DNA of 64,000 bases, taken from positions 1,302,001-1,366,000 of the forward strand of contig NZ_CP016312.1 in the NCBI RefSeq assembly GCF_001880325.1. Reading direction: 5' to 3'. This document shows positions 41,405-50,285 of this stretch, one piece after another. Position 1 is the first letter of the stretch. Every line of letters starts with the position of its first letter. The stretch is from Thermus brockianus (GTDB lineage: Bacteria > Deinococcota > Deinococci > Deinococcales > Thermaceae). Below the pieces are notes generated by a model, which saw only the letters and a list, made by a program, of their open reading frames with translations, was not told the origin of the DNA and ran no database searches. The position numbers and the translations under genes are program-made.

Positions 41405-41794
41405 ATGGCCAAGAAAACCACCAAGAAGAAGGTCAAACGGCAGGTGGCCAGTGGGAAGGCGTACATCCACGCCTCCTACAACAACACCATCGTCACCATC
41501 ACCGACCCGGACGGCAACCCCATCACCTGGTCCTCGGGCGGGGTCATCGGCTACAAGGGGAGCCGCAAAGGCACCCCGTACGCGGCCCAGCTTGCGGCCA
41601 TGGACGCCGCCAAGAAGGCCATGGCTTACGGCATGCAGAGCGTGGACGTGATCGTGCGGGGTACGGGGGCGGGCCGGGAGCAGGCCATCCGCGCCCTGCA
41701 GGCCTCTGGCCTTCAGGTGAAGTCCATCGTGGACGACACCCCCGTGCCCCACAACGGCTGCCGGCCCAAGAAGAAGTTCCGTAAAGCCTCGTAG
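41405..41794 (+). CDS. rpsK: ribosomal protein S11
   Basis: 129 residues. It lines the E-site mRNA channel. Seen: [38 protein letters not shown] and [17 protein letters not shown] 46-base gap precedes it. Confidence 0.97.
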   Translation: MAKKTTKKKVKRQVASGKAYIHASYNNTIVTITDPDGNPITWSSGGVIGYKGSRKGTPYAAQLAAMDAAKKAMAYGMQSVDVIVRGTGAGREQAIRALQASGLQVKSIVDDTPVPHNGCRPKKKFRKAS

Positions 41795-41807
41795 GGAGTG
41801 AGAGAAG

Positions 41808-42437
41808 ATGGGTCGTTACATTGGACCAGTTTGCCGTCTTTGCCGCCGGGAAGGAGTCAAGCTGTACCTCAAGGGGGAGCGGTGCTACAGCCCCAAGTGC
41901 GCCATGGAGCGCCGGCCCTACCCCCCGGGCCAGCACGGGCAGAAGCGGGCCCGCCGCCCTTCCGACTACGCGGTGCGCCTTAGGGAGAAGCAGAAGCTCC
42001 GCCGCATCTACGGGATCTCCGAGACCCAGTTCCGCAACCTCTTTGAGGAGGCGAGCCGCAAGAAGGGGGTGACGGGTACGGTCTTCCTGGGGCTCCTGGA
42101 GTCCCGGCTGGACAACGTGGTCTACCGTCTGGGCTTTGCCGCAAGCCGCCGCCAGGCCCGGCAGATGGTGCGCCACGGCCACATCACCGTGAACGGGCGC
42201 CGGGTGGACCTCCCTGCCTACCGGGTGAAGCCGGGGGACGAGATCGCCATCGCCGAGGGGAGCAAGAACCTGGCCTTCATCCGGGAGAACCTCGAGGCCA
42301 TGAAGGGCCGCAAGGTGGGGCCCTGGCTCTCCCTGGACGTGGAGAACATGAAGGGCAAGTTCCTCAGGCTCCCCGACCGGGAGGACCTGGCCCTGCCCGT
42401 GAACGAGCAGCTGGTGATTGAGTTCTACTCCAGGTGA
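41808..42437 (+). CDS. rpsD: ribosomal protein S4
   Basis: 209 residues. An assembly initiator for 16S rRNA. An N-terminal zinc knot is seen as CRLCRREG with two further Cys in [14 protein letters not shown]; the S4 domain shows [20 protein letters not shown]. In E. coli S4 represses the alpha operon. Confidence 0.97.
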   Translation: MGRYIGPVCRLCRREGVKLYLKGERCYSPKCAMERRPYPPGQHGQKRARRPSDYAVRLREKQKLRRIYGISETQFRNLFEEASRKKGVTGTVFLGLLESRLDNVVYRLGFAASRRQARQMVRHGHITVNGRRVDLPAYRVKPGDEIAIAEGSKNLAFIRENLEAMKGRKVGPWLSLDVENMKGKFLRLPDREDLALPVNEQLVIEFYSR

Positions 42438-42443
42438 GAAACC

Positions 42444-42466
42444 GGGGCCTGTCCTGTACAGGCCCC
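42444..42466 (+). promoter_or_regulatory. hairpin between rpsD and rpoA
   Basis: GGGGCCTGT (42444-42452) pairs perfectly with ACAGGCCCC (42458-42466). It starts 7 bases after the rpsD stop and ends 24 bases before rpoA. The sequence after it is CATTGCCCCTTT, so at best a weak terminator. It may set the ratio of RNA polymerase subunit to ribosomal proteins. Confidence 0.55.
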
Positions 42467-42489
42467 CATTGCCCCTTTAGAGGAGGCCT

Positions 42490-43428
42490 ATGTTAGAGAG
42501 CAAGCTGAAAGCCCCGGTCTTCACGGTGCGCACCCAGGGGCGGGAGTACGGGGAGTTCGTCCTGGAGCCCCTGGAGCGGGGGTTTGGCGTCACCTTGGGC
42601 AACCCCTTGCGGCGCATCCTCCTTTCCTCCATTCCCGGGACCGCGGTCACCAGCGTCTACATTGAGGACGTCCTGCACGAGTTCTCCACCATCCCCGGGG
42701 TTAAGGAGGACGTGGTGGAGATTGTCCTGAATCTGAAGGAGCTGGTGGTCCGCTTCCTGGACCCCAAGATGCAGACCACCACCCTCGTCCTTAGGGCCGA
42801 GGGCCCCAAGGTGGTCACCGCCCGGGACTTCACCCCCTCCAGCGACGTGGAGATCCTGAACCCCGACCTTCCCATCGCCACCCTCGAGGCGGGCGGGAAG
42901 CTCTACATGGAGGTCCGGGTGGACCGCGGGGTGGGGTATGTTCCCGCCGAGCGCCACGGCATCAAGGACCGCATCAACGCCATTCCCGTGGACGCTATCT
43001 TTTCCCCCGTGCGCCGCGTGGCCTTCCAGGTGGAGGACACCCGCTTGGGCCAGCGCACGGATTTGGACAAGCTCACCCTGCGCATCTGGACCGACGGCTC
43101 CGTGACCCCCTTGGAGGCCTTGAACCAGGCGGTGGAGATCCTCAAAGAGCACCTCTCCTACTTCACCAACCCCCAGGCCACCGCCTTGCCCACCCCCGAG
43201 CCTGCCCCGGAGCGGGTGGAGAGGGAGGAGGACCTGGACCTGCCCCTAGAGGAGCTTGGGCTTTCCACCCGGGTTTTGCACAGCCTCAAGGAGGAGGGGA
43301 TTGAGTCCGTGCGGGCCCTTTTGGCCCTCAACCTCAAGGACCTTCGCAATATCCCCGGCATTGGGGAGAGGAGCCTGGAGGAGATCCGCGAGGCCCTGGC
43401 CAAGCGGGGCTTCGCCTTGAAGGAGTGA
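42490..43428 (+). CDS. rpoA: RNA polymerase alpha subunit
   Basis: 312 residues. The N-terminal domain drives assembly ([17 protein letters not shown]) and the C-terminal domain (from about 240) carries the helix-hairpin-helix [19 protein letters not shown] used for DNA and activator contact. A flexible acidic linker precedes it. Ribosome site AGAGGAGGCC. Confidence 0.98.
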   Translation: MLESKLKAPVFTVRTQGREYGEFVLEPLERGFGVTLGNPLRRILLSSIPGTAVTSVYIEDVLHEFSTIPGVKEDVVEIVLNLKELVVRFLDPKMQTTTLVLRAEGPKVVTARDFTPSSDVEILNPDLPIATLEAGGKLYMEVRVDRGVGYVPAERHGIKDRINAIPVDAIFSPVRRVAFQVEDTRLGQRTDLDKLTLRIWTDGSVTPLEALNQAVEILKEHLSYFTNPQATALPTPEPAPERVEREEDLDLPLEELGLSTRVLHSLKEEGIESVRALLALNLKDLRNIPGIGERSLEEIREALAKRGFALKE

Positions 43429-43432
43429 GACC

Positions 43433-43789
43433 ATGCGCCACCTGAAGTCTGGAAGGAAGCTAAACCGCCACTCTTCCCACCGCCTGGCCCTTTACCGCAA
43501 CCAGGCGAAAAGCCTCCTGACCCATGGCCGCATCACCACCACCCTGCCCAAGGCCAAGGAGATTACCGGCTTCGTGGACCACCTGATCCACCTGGCCAAG
43601 CGGGGGGACCTGCACGCCCGTAGGCTCGTGCTTCGGGATCTGCAGGACGTGAAGCTGGTGCGTAAGCTCTTTGACGAGATCGCCCCCAAGTACCAAAACC
43701 GCCCCGGGGGGTATACCCGGGTTCTGAAGCTGGCGGAGCGCCGCCGGGGGGACGGGGCGCCCTTGGCCCTGGTGGAGCTGGTGGAGTAA
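43433..43789 (+). CDS. rplQ: ribosomal protein L17
   Basis: 118 residues. Seen: [40 protein letters not shown], and [19 protein letters not shown]. The last gene of the cluster, 4 bases after rpoA. Confidence 0.97.
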   Translation: MRHLKSGRKLNRHSSHRLALYRNQAKSLLTHGRITTTLPKAKEITGFVDHLIHLAKRGDLHARRLVLRDLQDVKLVRKLFDEIAPKYQNRPGGYTRVLKLAERRRGDGAPLALVELVE

Positions 43790-43805
43790 GGGGAAGGAGC
43801 CCATG

Positions 43806-43832
43806 GGGGGCGGCCGCGCCCCCTAAGCTTTC
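43806..43832 (+). terminator. probable terminator at the end of the ribosomal cluster
   Basis: GGGGGCG (43806-43812) pairs with CGCCCCC (43817-43823), loop GCCG, followed by TAAGCTTTCTCTT. Its right edge is the stop codon of the converging gene, so it may serve both directions. Confidence 0.55.
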
Positions 43833-44299
43833 TCTTCCCCCTTGGCGGAGAGAAGCCGCAAAAGCTGATCCTCTAGCTCCCCTATGTAAGCAGCCAGGGT
43901 GTTCCCGTGCTTCTCCAGGGTTTCGGCGATGCGGGCCTCGAGGGCCCGTATTTCCTCCCTTTCCGCCTCCGCCAGGCGGGCGAACTCCGCCTCGAGGTAG
44001 CGCCGAAGCTCGGTGTAGCGGCTCTGCTCGGCGTCTTCGGCGAGCTTCTTGTAGTGGAGGAGCTCCCGGGCATAGCGGCGCACCTCCAAAAGCGCAGCGG
44101 TTTCCAGGCCGATGGTGAAGAGGAGGTAGAGAAGGGAGACTACCCCCAACGCCACCACCAAGACGAGGCCCAAGGGGGCTTCCACCCGGGTGAGGCCTAA
44201 GGACAAGGGGACGGTCCGGGTGATCTCCCCCCAGTTGAGCCAGGCGAAGAGGGCGAGGAGGAGGAGGAAAAGGAGGGCGAAGAGGGTACGTGCGCTCAT
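43823..44299 (-). CDS. membrane protein with C-terminal coiled coil, LapA-like
   Basis: 158 residues from ATG 44299, which follows GGAGGT; the earlier ATG at 44317 lies in the ribosome-site region. Two membrane helices (about 5-25 and 45-68) resemble the LapA/DUF1049 arrangement, followed by a charged coiled coil (about 70-150) rich in Glu, Arg and Ala. It could organise envelope or LPS-like assembly, but function is unknown. It converges on rplQ and diverges from the EamA transporter. Confidence 0.7.
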   Translation of the reverse strand: MSARTLFALLFLLLLALFAWLNWGEITRTVPLSLGLTRVEAPLGLVLVVALGVVSLLYLLFTIGLETAALLEVRRYARELLHYKKLAEDAEQSRYTELRRYLEAEFARLAEAEREEIRALEARIAETLEKHGNTLAAYIGELEDQLLRLLSAKGEEKA

Positions 44300-44324
44300 A
44301 AGACCTCCATAAAGCACCTGGGGG

Positions 44325-44332
44325 ATTATACT
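44325..44332. promoter_or_regulatory. overlapping divergent -10 boxes
   Basis: Plus strand TATACT (44327-44332) ends 8 bases before the EamA ATG; minus strand TATAAT (44330 down to 44325) serves the coiled-coil membrane protein. The two boxes share 4 bases, so the polymerases must compete. Confidence 0.65.
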
Positions 44333-44340
44333 CCCTTGCC

Positions 44341-45174
44341 ATGGGCTACCTCTTTTTGCTCCTCGCCGCTTTCTTGTGGGGCCTCATCGGCCCGGTGAGC
44401 CGCCTGGCCTTCCAGGAGGGGCTTCCCCCTTTGCTGGTGGCCTTCTACCGCGCCGTCATCGCCTGGGCCTTCTTCGCCCTCCACGCCAGGCTTCTGGGGC
44501 AGGTAGGGGTGGCGAGGCGGGACCTTCCTATTCTGCTCCTTTTTGGCCTGGTGGGCGTTTCCCTCTTCTATGGGTCCTACCAGCTTGCGGTGGGGTATGG
44601 GGGGGCGGCCCTGGCCTCCGTCCTCCTCTACACCGCCCCCGCCTGGGTAGCCCTGCTCTCCGTCTGGGTGCTCAGGGAGCCCCTGGACCGGACCGGGGGC
44701 TTCGCCGTGGCCCTCACCCTCCTCGGGGTGGGGCTCATGGGCCTGGGTGGGGGGAGCGAGGTGCGGGCAGGGCCTTTAGCCCTTTTCTTCGGCCTCCTTT
44801 CCGGCTTCACCTACGCCCTTTACTACATCTTCGGCAAGCTCTACCTACCCCGCTACGCCACCCCCACCCTTTTCCTGTACGCCCTGCCCGTGGGGGCCTT
44901 GGGGCTTCTGCCCTTCGTGGACTTCGTCTCCCTAAGCCCCAAGGCCCTTCTCGCCCTCCTCTTTTTGGGAAGCTTTTCCACCTATGGGGCTTACCTGGCC
45001 TACTACGCTGGGCTCAAGCGCCTCCCCGCCACCCGGGCCAGCGTGGTGGCCACCCTCGAGCCCGTGGTGGCGAACCTTTTCGCCTTTCTCCTTTTTGGTG
45101 AGGTCCTTTCCCCATTGGGCTACCTGGGGGCGCTTTTGGTCCTTGGGGCGGTCCTCCTCACGGTGCGGCGGTAA
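44341..45174 (+). CDS. EamA (DMT) family transporter
   Basis: 277 residues with ten predicted membrane helices in two EamA repeats: the first contains LWGLIGPVSRLAFQEGLPPL, the second YALYYIFGKLYLPRY and ATLEPVVANLFAFLLFGE. The family exports or imports metabolites such as amino acids; the substrate is unknown. A probable leaderless transcript starts from the -10 box 8 bases upstream. Confidence 0.85.
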   Translation: MGYLFLLLAAFLWGLIGPVSRLAFQEGLPPLLVAFYRAVIAWAFFALHARLLGQVGVARRDLPILLLFGLVGVSLFYGSYQLAVGYGGAALASVLLYTAPAWVALLSVWVLREPLDRTGGFAVALTLLGVGLMGLGGGSEVRAGPLALFFGLLSGFTYALYYIFGKLYLPRYATPTLFLYALPVGALGLLPFVDFVSLSPKALLALLFLGSFSTYGAYLAYYAGLKRLPATRASVVATLEPVVANLFAFLLFGEVLSPLGYLGALLVLGAVLLTVRR

Positions 45175-45177
45175 ACT
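45172..45177 (+). promoter_or_regulatory. -10 box of the GH13 gene (leaderless)
   Basis: TAAACT, overlapping the stop codon of the transporter gene and ending 7 bases before the ATG at 45185. Confidence 0.55.
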
Positions 45178-45184
45178 CTTCGCC

Positions 45185-46939
45185 ATGAAGCGTTTCCAAG
45201 CCTTGGCGCTCCTCCTGGGCCTGGCCCTGGCCCAGGCCCACGATCCCCAAGACCCCGCCCAGTTTTCCCGCCTGCCCGAGGGGTATTCCGTCCGCTTCCA
45301 AGCCCCGGCGGAGGAGGTGCGGGAGGCATGGGTGCTCCAGGGGGAGCGGACCTTCCCCATGGCGCGCCAACTGGTGTATGGGGGTAAGGAGGTCTGGCGG
45401 GGGCTCGTCCCGGAGGCCACACCCTATGCCCTCCGGGTGCGGGGGAAGGCGGGGGAGAAGGTCTTGGGCCCCTTCCGCCCGCCCCAGCGCCCCTTCGCCG
45501 CCCTGGCCTGGGTGGGGGAGCGGGGAGGCTACCAGGTGTTTCCCGACCGCTTCCAAAATGGCGACCCCAACAACAATGCCCTGGCCCTAGAGGACGACGA
45601 GTACCGCTACAACCAGGTCTGGTCCCAAAGGGGTGGGCCCTTGCCCCACCTTTCCGCCTGGCAGGACCCACCAAGCCCCCTGCACTGCTGCCACCAGTAC
45701 TACGGGGGGGACCTAAAGGGCCTTTGGGAGCGGCTCCCCTACCTGGCGGACCTGGGGGTGGGGCTTCTTTACCTCAACCCCCTTTTCCGCTCGGGGAGCG
45801 CCCACGGGTACGACACCCACGACTACTTCCAGGTGGCCCCCCGCCTGGGGGACGAGGCCTGGCTGCGCCAGGTTTTGGACCGGGCCCACGCCCTGGGGAT
45901 CCGGGTCCTCTTTGACTTCGTGCCCAACCACACGGGGTTAGGGTTCTTCGCCTTTCAGGACGTGGTGAAGCGGTGCCCCGCCTCCCCTTACTGGAACTGG
46001 TACTTCGTGCGCCGCTACCCCTTTGCCCCGGGGGACGCCTCCGCCTACGAGGCCTGGTGGGGTGTGGGGAGCCTCCCCAAGCTGAACACCGGCAATCCCC
46101 AGGTCCGGGCCTACCTCCTTGGGGTGGCGGAGCACTGGGTGCGCTTTGGCTTTGACGGGGTGCGGGTGGACGTACCCGAGGACCTCCTCGAGGCCAAGGG
46201 CTTTTTCCGGGACCTGAAAGGCCGCCTGCGGGCCATCAACCCTGAGGCCTACCTGGTGGGGGAGATCTGGCGCCGAGCGCCGGACTGGGTAGGGGCGGAG
46301 GCCTTTGACAGCCTGATGAACTACGCCATCGGCCGGGACATCGTCCTGCGCTATGCGCAAGGCCTTCACCCGGCCCTTTTCGGCGGGCCTAGGGCGCTTA
46401 GCCTCCTGGCGGAAACCTACGCCCTTTACCCGGAGGCGACCGCCGCCATGGGCTTTAACCTCATCAGCTCCCACGACACCTCCCGCCTCCTTTCCGACCT
46501 GGGAGGGAATGCCGCCAAGGCCCGCCTAGCCTGGGCCCTCCTCTTCGCCTTGCCCGGGGTGCCGGTGGTGTGGCAGGGGGAGGAGTGCGGGCTTTTGGGG
46601 GAGAAGGAGCCTTTGGACCTCCAGCGCCACCCCATCCCCTGGGGCTCGTGCGATGCGGGCTTTCGCGCCTACCTCCAAGGGCTTTACCGCCTCAAGGCGC
46701 AAGAGCCCGCCCTAAGGGGAAGCTTGTTCGCCACCTATCTGGCGGAAGGAGGCCTCCTTTCCTTCTTCCGGGGGGAGGGGGAGGAAAGGGTGCTTCTCGC
46801 CTTCAACAACCAGGCCGCTTCCGCCTCCTTGCCCTTGCCCCAGGGGACCTGGCGCGACCTCCTCACGGGGGAAACCTTCCAGGGACAGGCGGAGGTGCCG
46901 GGGTTAGGGGCCCGCTACCTCAAGAAGGCCTCCAGGTAG
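45185..46939 (+). CDS. secreted GH13 alpha-glucan hydrolase
   Basis: 584 residues from ATG 45185; a longer frame from 44984 would overlap the transporter gene. A signal peptide (MKRFQALALLLGLALAQA) is followed by an N-terminal beta domain (about 20-110) and the catalytic barrel with all four GH13 regions: DFVPNH, GFDGVRVDV (nucleophile Asp), GEIW (acid/base Glu) and SSHDTSR. A C-terminal beta domain starts near residue 510. It resembles neopullulanase/cyclomaltodextrinase-type enzymes but is exported, so it probably cleaves external starch-like glucans. The 3' end overlaps the HNH gene by 25 bases. Confidence 0.85.
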   Translation: MKRFQALALLLGLALAQAHDPQDPAQFSRLPEGYSVRFQAPAEEVREAWVLQGERTFPMARQLVYGGKEVWRGLVPEATPYALRVRGKAGEKVLGPFRPPQRPFAALAWVGERGGYQVFPDRFQNGDPNNNALALEDDEYRYNQVWSQRGGPLPHLSAWQDPPSPLHCCHQYYGGDLKGLWERLPYLADLGVGLLYLNPLFRSGSAHGYDTHDYFQVAPRLGDEAWLRQVLDRAHALGIRVLFDFVPNHTGLGFFAFQDVVKRCPASPYWNWYFVRRYPFAPGDASAYEAWWGVGSLPKLNTGNPQVRAYLLGVAEHWVRFGFDGVRVDVPEDLLEAKGFFRDLKGRLRAINPEAYLVGEIWRRAPDWVGAEAFDSLMNYAIGRDIVLRYAQGLHPALFGGPRALSLLAETYALYPEATAAMGFNLISSHDTSRLLSDLGGNAAKARLAWALLFALPGVPVVWQGEECGLLGEKEPLDLQRHPIPWGSCDAGFRAYLQGLYRLKAQEPALRGSLFATYLAEGGLLSFFRGEGEERVLLAFNNQAASASLPLPQGTWRDLLTGETFQGQAEVPGLGARYLKKASR

Positions 46940-47451
46940 GGCTGCCAGTCCTCGGGGATCTCGCGCATCTCGGCCAAAAAAAGGGGCGCCTTGGGCGCCC
47001 GGGGGGGTTTCAGGAGGCGCATGCCCGCCTCCTCCGGGGTGCGGTCCCCTTTCTTGAGGTTGCAGCTCCGGCAGGCGGCCACCAGGTTTTCCCAGGTGCG
47101 TTGCCCCCCCCGGCTTTTGGGCACCACGTGGTCCACGGTGAGGTCGCTCCCCTGGCGGCCGCAGTACTGGCAGGTGTAGCGGTCCCGCCTGAGGATGTTG
47201 CGGCGGTTTAGCGGGGTGCGGCCATGGCCCCGGCGCACCATGCGCTTCAGGCGGATCACGCTGGGTACGGGGATGCGGGTGGAGGGGGTGTGGAGGTAGC
47301 GCCCGCTTTCCGAAACCATCTCCGCTCCCCCGGAGAGGACGAGGAGCACGCTCCGCTTGATGCTGGCCAGGCCCAAGACCTCGTAGGCGGCGTTGAGCAC
47401 CAGGACCTTGGGGGCATCCAGGTCCAAGGGCCTCGAGGTGGGGGCGTCCAC
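46915..47451 (-). CDS. HNH endonuclease family protein
   Basis: 178 residues from GTG 47451. The HNH fold is visible at about residues 88-135: CQYCGRQGSDLTVDHVVPKS in part, then NLVAACRSCNLKKGD, with paired Cys for zinc and the catalytic His. The N-terminal 80 residues (VLVLNAAYEVLGLASIKRSVLLVL) match the small HNH proteins common in bacterial chromosomes whose role is unclear. A -10 box TATCCT ends 6 bases before the GTG on this strand, so the transcript is probably leaderless. Confidence 0.85.
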   Translation of the reverse strand: MDAPTSRPLDLDAPKVLVLNAAYEVLGLASIKRSVLLVLSGGAEMVSESGRYLHTPSTRIPVPSVIRLKRMVRRGHGRTPLNRRNILRRDRYTCQYCGRQGSDLTVDHVVPKSRGGQRTWENLVAACRSCNLKKGDRTPEEAGMRLLKPPRAPKAPLFLAEMREIPEDWQPYLEAFLR

Positions 47452-47457
47452 GCCCTA

Positions 47458-47463
47458 AGGATA
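47458..47463 (-). promoter_or_regulatory. -10 box of the HNH gene
   Basis: TATCCT on the minus strand, 6 bases before the GTG start at 47451. Confidence 0.55.
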
Positions 47464-47494
47464 GCAAAGCCTTGCGCCCCTTTGCTTGGGCGTG

Positions 47495-47503
47495 TGCTAT
47501 GCT
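47495..47503 (+). promoter_or_regulatory. extended -10 promoter of the TPR gene
   Basis: TGCTATGCT: a TG extension plus TATGCT (47498-47503), about 29 bases before the ATG at 47532, which has the ribosome site TTGGAGG. Confidence 0.5.
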
Positions 47504-47531
47504 AAGGGCAAAGACGGGTTTGGAGGCCCCT

Positions 47532-48881
47532 ATGAAGAGACACATTCCCAAAGTCCTGTCCCTCCTCCTGGGGTTGGGCCTGGCGTGGGCAGGGCCTTCC
47601 TTGGAGGAGGCGGAGAGCCTTTTGAAAGCGGGGGATTACGCCCGGGCGGTTTTGGCCTACGAGGAGATCCTGGCCCAGGACTATGGCCGCCTCGAGGCCC
47701 ACCTGGGCTTAGGCGTGGCCCTCGCCAAGGCGGGGCGGCTGGAGGAGGCCCGCTTCGCCTTTTCCCAGATGACCCAGGTTTTCCCCGACCGCTACGAAGG
47801 GCACTTCAACCTGGGCCAGGTCTACCTGCGCCTGGGCAAGCCCAAGGAGGCGGCGGAGGCCTTTTCCAAGGCGGTGGAGCTCAACCCCACGGAGGAGGCG
47901 TATCTGGGCCTCGCCGGAGCCCTGAGCCAGGCGGGACAGGCCAGGGAGGCGGCGGAGGCCCTCAGGCGGGGCCTCACCCCCGAGCGCTCGTCCGCTTACC
48001 GCCTGGCCCTGGCCCAGGCCCTCTACGCCGCCGGGGCCAGGGCGGAGGCGGTGCCCGTGCTCTATGGGCTCGTGAACCGGGAGCCTGGCCTGGCTGAAGC
48101 CTGGGACCTCCTCGCCCGCATCCTGGCGGAGGAAGGGCTTAAGGAAAGGGCCCTAAGGGAGCTGGACCGGGCCCTTAAGGCGGTTTCGGGCAAGGATCGG
48201 GCCAAACTCCTCCTGCGCCAAGCCCTTCTTTCCCCAAACCCCGAGCCCCTTTTGCGGGAAGCCTACGCGTTGGACCCTGGCCTCTGGCAGGCGGCGTACC
48301 TTCTTGGGCAAAGGCGCCTGGAGGCGGGGGATGCCCGGGGGGCTTTGGGCTTTCTCCAGGCGGCCTACCGGGTAAGCCCCGAGCCCGAGGTGGCCCTGGC
48401 CCTGGCTGCGGCCCACCTGCGTTTGGGGAATGCGCAGAACGCCTACCGCTACGCCGAGGAAGCGGGCCCTCCCGGGGCTTTCCTCAAGGCCCAGGCGGCG
48501 GTGGCCTTGGGGCGGAAGGCGGAGGCCTTAGGGCTTTTGGAGGGGCTGGCCTCCCCAGAGGCCCAGACCCTTAGGGGGGCGCTCCTTTTGGAGGCGGGCC
48601 GGGCCGAGGAGGCGGTGGCCCTCCTCCGGCCCCTTTACGAGGCCTCGCGCAACCCGGAGGTGGGGGTGAACCTGGCGGCGGGGCTCATCGCCTTGGGCCG
48701 CCTGGGGGAGGCGGAGCTCCTCCTTAGGGAGGTGCTCCAACGCGCCCCCAGGCAGGCTGCCGCCTGGTACAACCTGGGCCTTGCCCTGAAGGGCCTGGGG
48801 CGGGAGGGCGAGGCGGAGAGGGCCTTGCGCCAGGCGGCAAGCCTTGGGTCGAAGGAGGCCCAGGCCCTTCTGCGGAGGTAG
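47532..48881 (+). CDS. exported TPR-repeat protein
   Basis: 449 residues from ATG 47532. A signal peptide (LSLLLGLGLAWAG) is followed by about ten tetratricopeptide repeats across the whole length, for example AGDYARAVLAYEEILAQD and LGKPKEAAEAFSKAVELNPT. TPR proteins are scaffolds; being exported and next to a SPOR-domain protein, this one is probably part of an envelope or cell-wall assembly. The next gene starts 1 base after its stop. Confidence 0.8.
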   Translation: MKRHIPKVLSLLLGLGLAWAGPSLEEAESLLKAGDYARAVLAYEEILAQDYGRLEAHLGLGVALAKAGRLEEARFAFSQMTQVFPDRYEGHFNLGQVYLRLGKPKEAAEAFSKAVELNPTEEAYLGLAGALSQAGQAREAAEALRRGLTPERSSAYRLALAQALYAAGARAEAVPVLYGLVNREPGLAEAWDLLARILAEEGLKERALRELDRALKAVSGKDRAKLLLRQALLSPNPEPLLREAYALDPGLWQAAYLLGQRRLEAGDARGALGFLQAAYRVSPEPEVALALAAAHLRLGNAQNAYRYAEEAGPPGAFLKAQAAVALGRKAEALGLLEGLASPEAQTLRGALLLEAGRAEEAVALLRPLYEASRNPEVGVNLAAGLIALGRLGEAELLLREVLQRAPRQAAAWYNLGLALKGLGREGEAERALRQAASLGSKEAQALLRR

Positions 48882-48882
48882 G

Positions 48883-49653
48883 ATGCGCTGGCTTAGGGAA
48901 AACTGGCTAGACCTTTTCATCTTTCTCCTCATCGCCCTGGTGGCGGCGGGGATTGTCCTTTACCTTACGGGCATTAACCCCTTTGCCCGCCCCGCTTCCC
49001 CAGGGGTGGCCGCACCTCCCGCCCCGGCGCCTGCGGTGGCGCCTACCCCCGCCCCGCCTTCTTCCCCCCCGCCTTCCTCTGCCTCTCCTGAGCCCGTGGT
49101 CACCGTGATCCCCCTCCCCAAGGCGCCCGAGGCTCCGGCAGAGGAAAGAGCTACCGAAGAGAGACTGAGCGGGGAAGAAAGGGCTAGGGCGGCTTCGCCG
49201 GCGCCTAGCCCCACGGGGGTTTACCGGGTGGTGGTGGGGGCCTTTGCCAACCCGGAGAACGCCCTAAGGCTCAAGCGGGAGCTGGAGGCCAGGGGGTACC
49301 CGGCCCGCCTCGAGGCCGCGGGGAGCCTTACCCGGGTGGTGGTGGGGCCCTACGCCACGGAGGGAGAGGCTTCCCGGGTGGCCCAGGCCTTGGCCGCCTA
49401 CGGGGCGCGGGTCTACCGGGGCCAGGGGGCGCTTCCCCCCGCTGAAGGCCAGGTTTACCTCCAGGTGGGGGCCTTCCAAAAGGAGGAAAACGCCTTGGCC
49501 CTGGCGGGCAAGCTTAAGGAGATGGGGCTACCGGTGGTCCTGGTGAAGGACGGGATGTACCGGGTGCGGGTGGGCCCGGTGGCGGAAGGGGAGAAGGAGG
49601 CCTTGAAGGCGAAGGTGGAGGCCTTGGGCCTGATGGCCTTGGAGGTGCGATGA
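48883..49653 (+). CDS. SPOR-domain protein with N-terminal membrane anchor
   Basis: 256 residues from ATG 48883. One membrane helix (about 9-28), a Pro/Ala-rich periplasmic linker (about 35-105) and two SPOR repeats (about 110-175, YRVVVGAFANPENALRLKREL; about 188-256, YLQVGAFQKEENALALAGKL). SPOR domains bind denuded peptidoglycan at the septum, so a cell-division or wall-remodelling role is likely. Overlaps rex by 4 bases. Confidence 0.85.
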   Translation: MRWLRENWLDLFIFLLIALVAAGIVLYLTGINPFARPASPGVAAPPAPAPAVAPTPAPPSSPPPSSASPEPVVTVIPLPKAPEAPAEERATEERLSGEERARAASPAPSPTGVYRVVVGAFANPENALRLKRELEARGYPARLEAAGSLTRVVVGPYATEGEASRVAQALAAYGARVYRGQGALPPAEGQVYLQVGAFQKEENALALAGKLKEMGLPVVLVKDGMYRVRVGPVAEGEKEALKAKVEALGLMALEVR

Positions 49654-50285
49654 AGGTTCCGAGCGCCGCCATAATCCGCTTGGTCACGTACCTGCGCATC
49701 CTGGAGGAGCTGGAGGCCAAGGGGGTTCACCGCACGAGCTCGGAGCAACTGGCCGAACTCGCCCAGGTGACGGCCTTCCAGGTGCGCAAGGACCTCTCCT
49801 ATTTCGGCTCCTACGGCACCCGGGGCGTGGGGTATACGGTTCCGGTGCTCAAGCGGGAACTGCGGCACATCCTGGGCTTGAACCGCCGCTGGGGGCTTTG
49901 CATCGTGGGCATGGGCCGCTTGGGAAGCGCTCTCGCCGACTATCCGGGCTTCGGGGAGAGCTTTGAGCTTAGGGGCTTTTTTGACGTGGACCCCGAGAAG
50001 GTGGGGCGGCCTGTGGGCAAGGGGGTGGTGGAGCACATAGACCGGCTCCCCGAGCGGGTGCCTGGGCGCATAGAGATCGCCCTCCTCACCGTGCCCCGGG
50101 AGGCGGCCCAGGAGGCGGCCGACCGCCTGGTGGCGGCCGGCATCAAGGGCATCCTCAACTTTGCCCCCGCTGTCCTCGAGGTGCCCAAGGAGGTGGCGGT
50201 GGAGAACGTGGACTTCCTAGCGGGGCTTTCCCGGCTGACCTTCTCTATACTAAACCCTAAGTGGCGAGAGGAGATGATGGGGTGA
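49650..50285 (+). CDS. rex: redox-sensing repressor Rex
   Basis: 211 residues, the length of the structurally known Thermus Rex. It represses respiratory and fermentative genes when NADH is low. The N-terminal winged helix has QVRKDLSYFGSYGTRGVGY; the Rossmann domain has CIVGMGRLGSALADYPGF; a C-terminal swapped helix follows (FSILNPKWREEM). It overlaps the SPOR gene by 4 bases. No Rex operator pattern was recognised by eye upstream. Confidence 0.95.
   Translation: MKVPSAAIIRLVTYLRILEELEAKGVHRTSSEQLAELAQVTAFQVRKDLSYFGSYGTRGVGYTVPVLKRELRHILGLNRRWGLCIVGMGRLGSALADYPGFGESFELRGFFDVDPEKVGRPVGKGVVEHIDRLPERVPGRIEIALLTVPREAAQEAADRLVAAGIKGILNFAPAVLEVPKEVAVENVDFLAGLSRLTFSILNPKWREEMMG

Noticed and set aside
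44984-45184. 67-residue extension of the GH13 enzyme
   Set aside because: It overlaps the transporter gene in another frame, and the ATG at 45185 gives a clean signal peptide after a -10 box.
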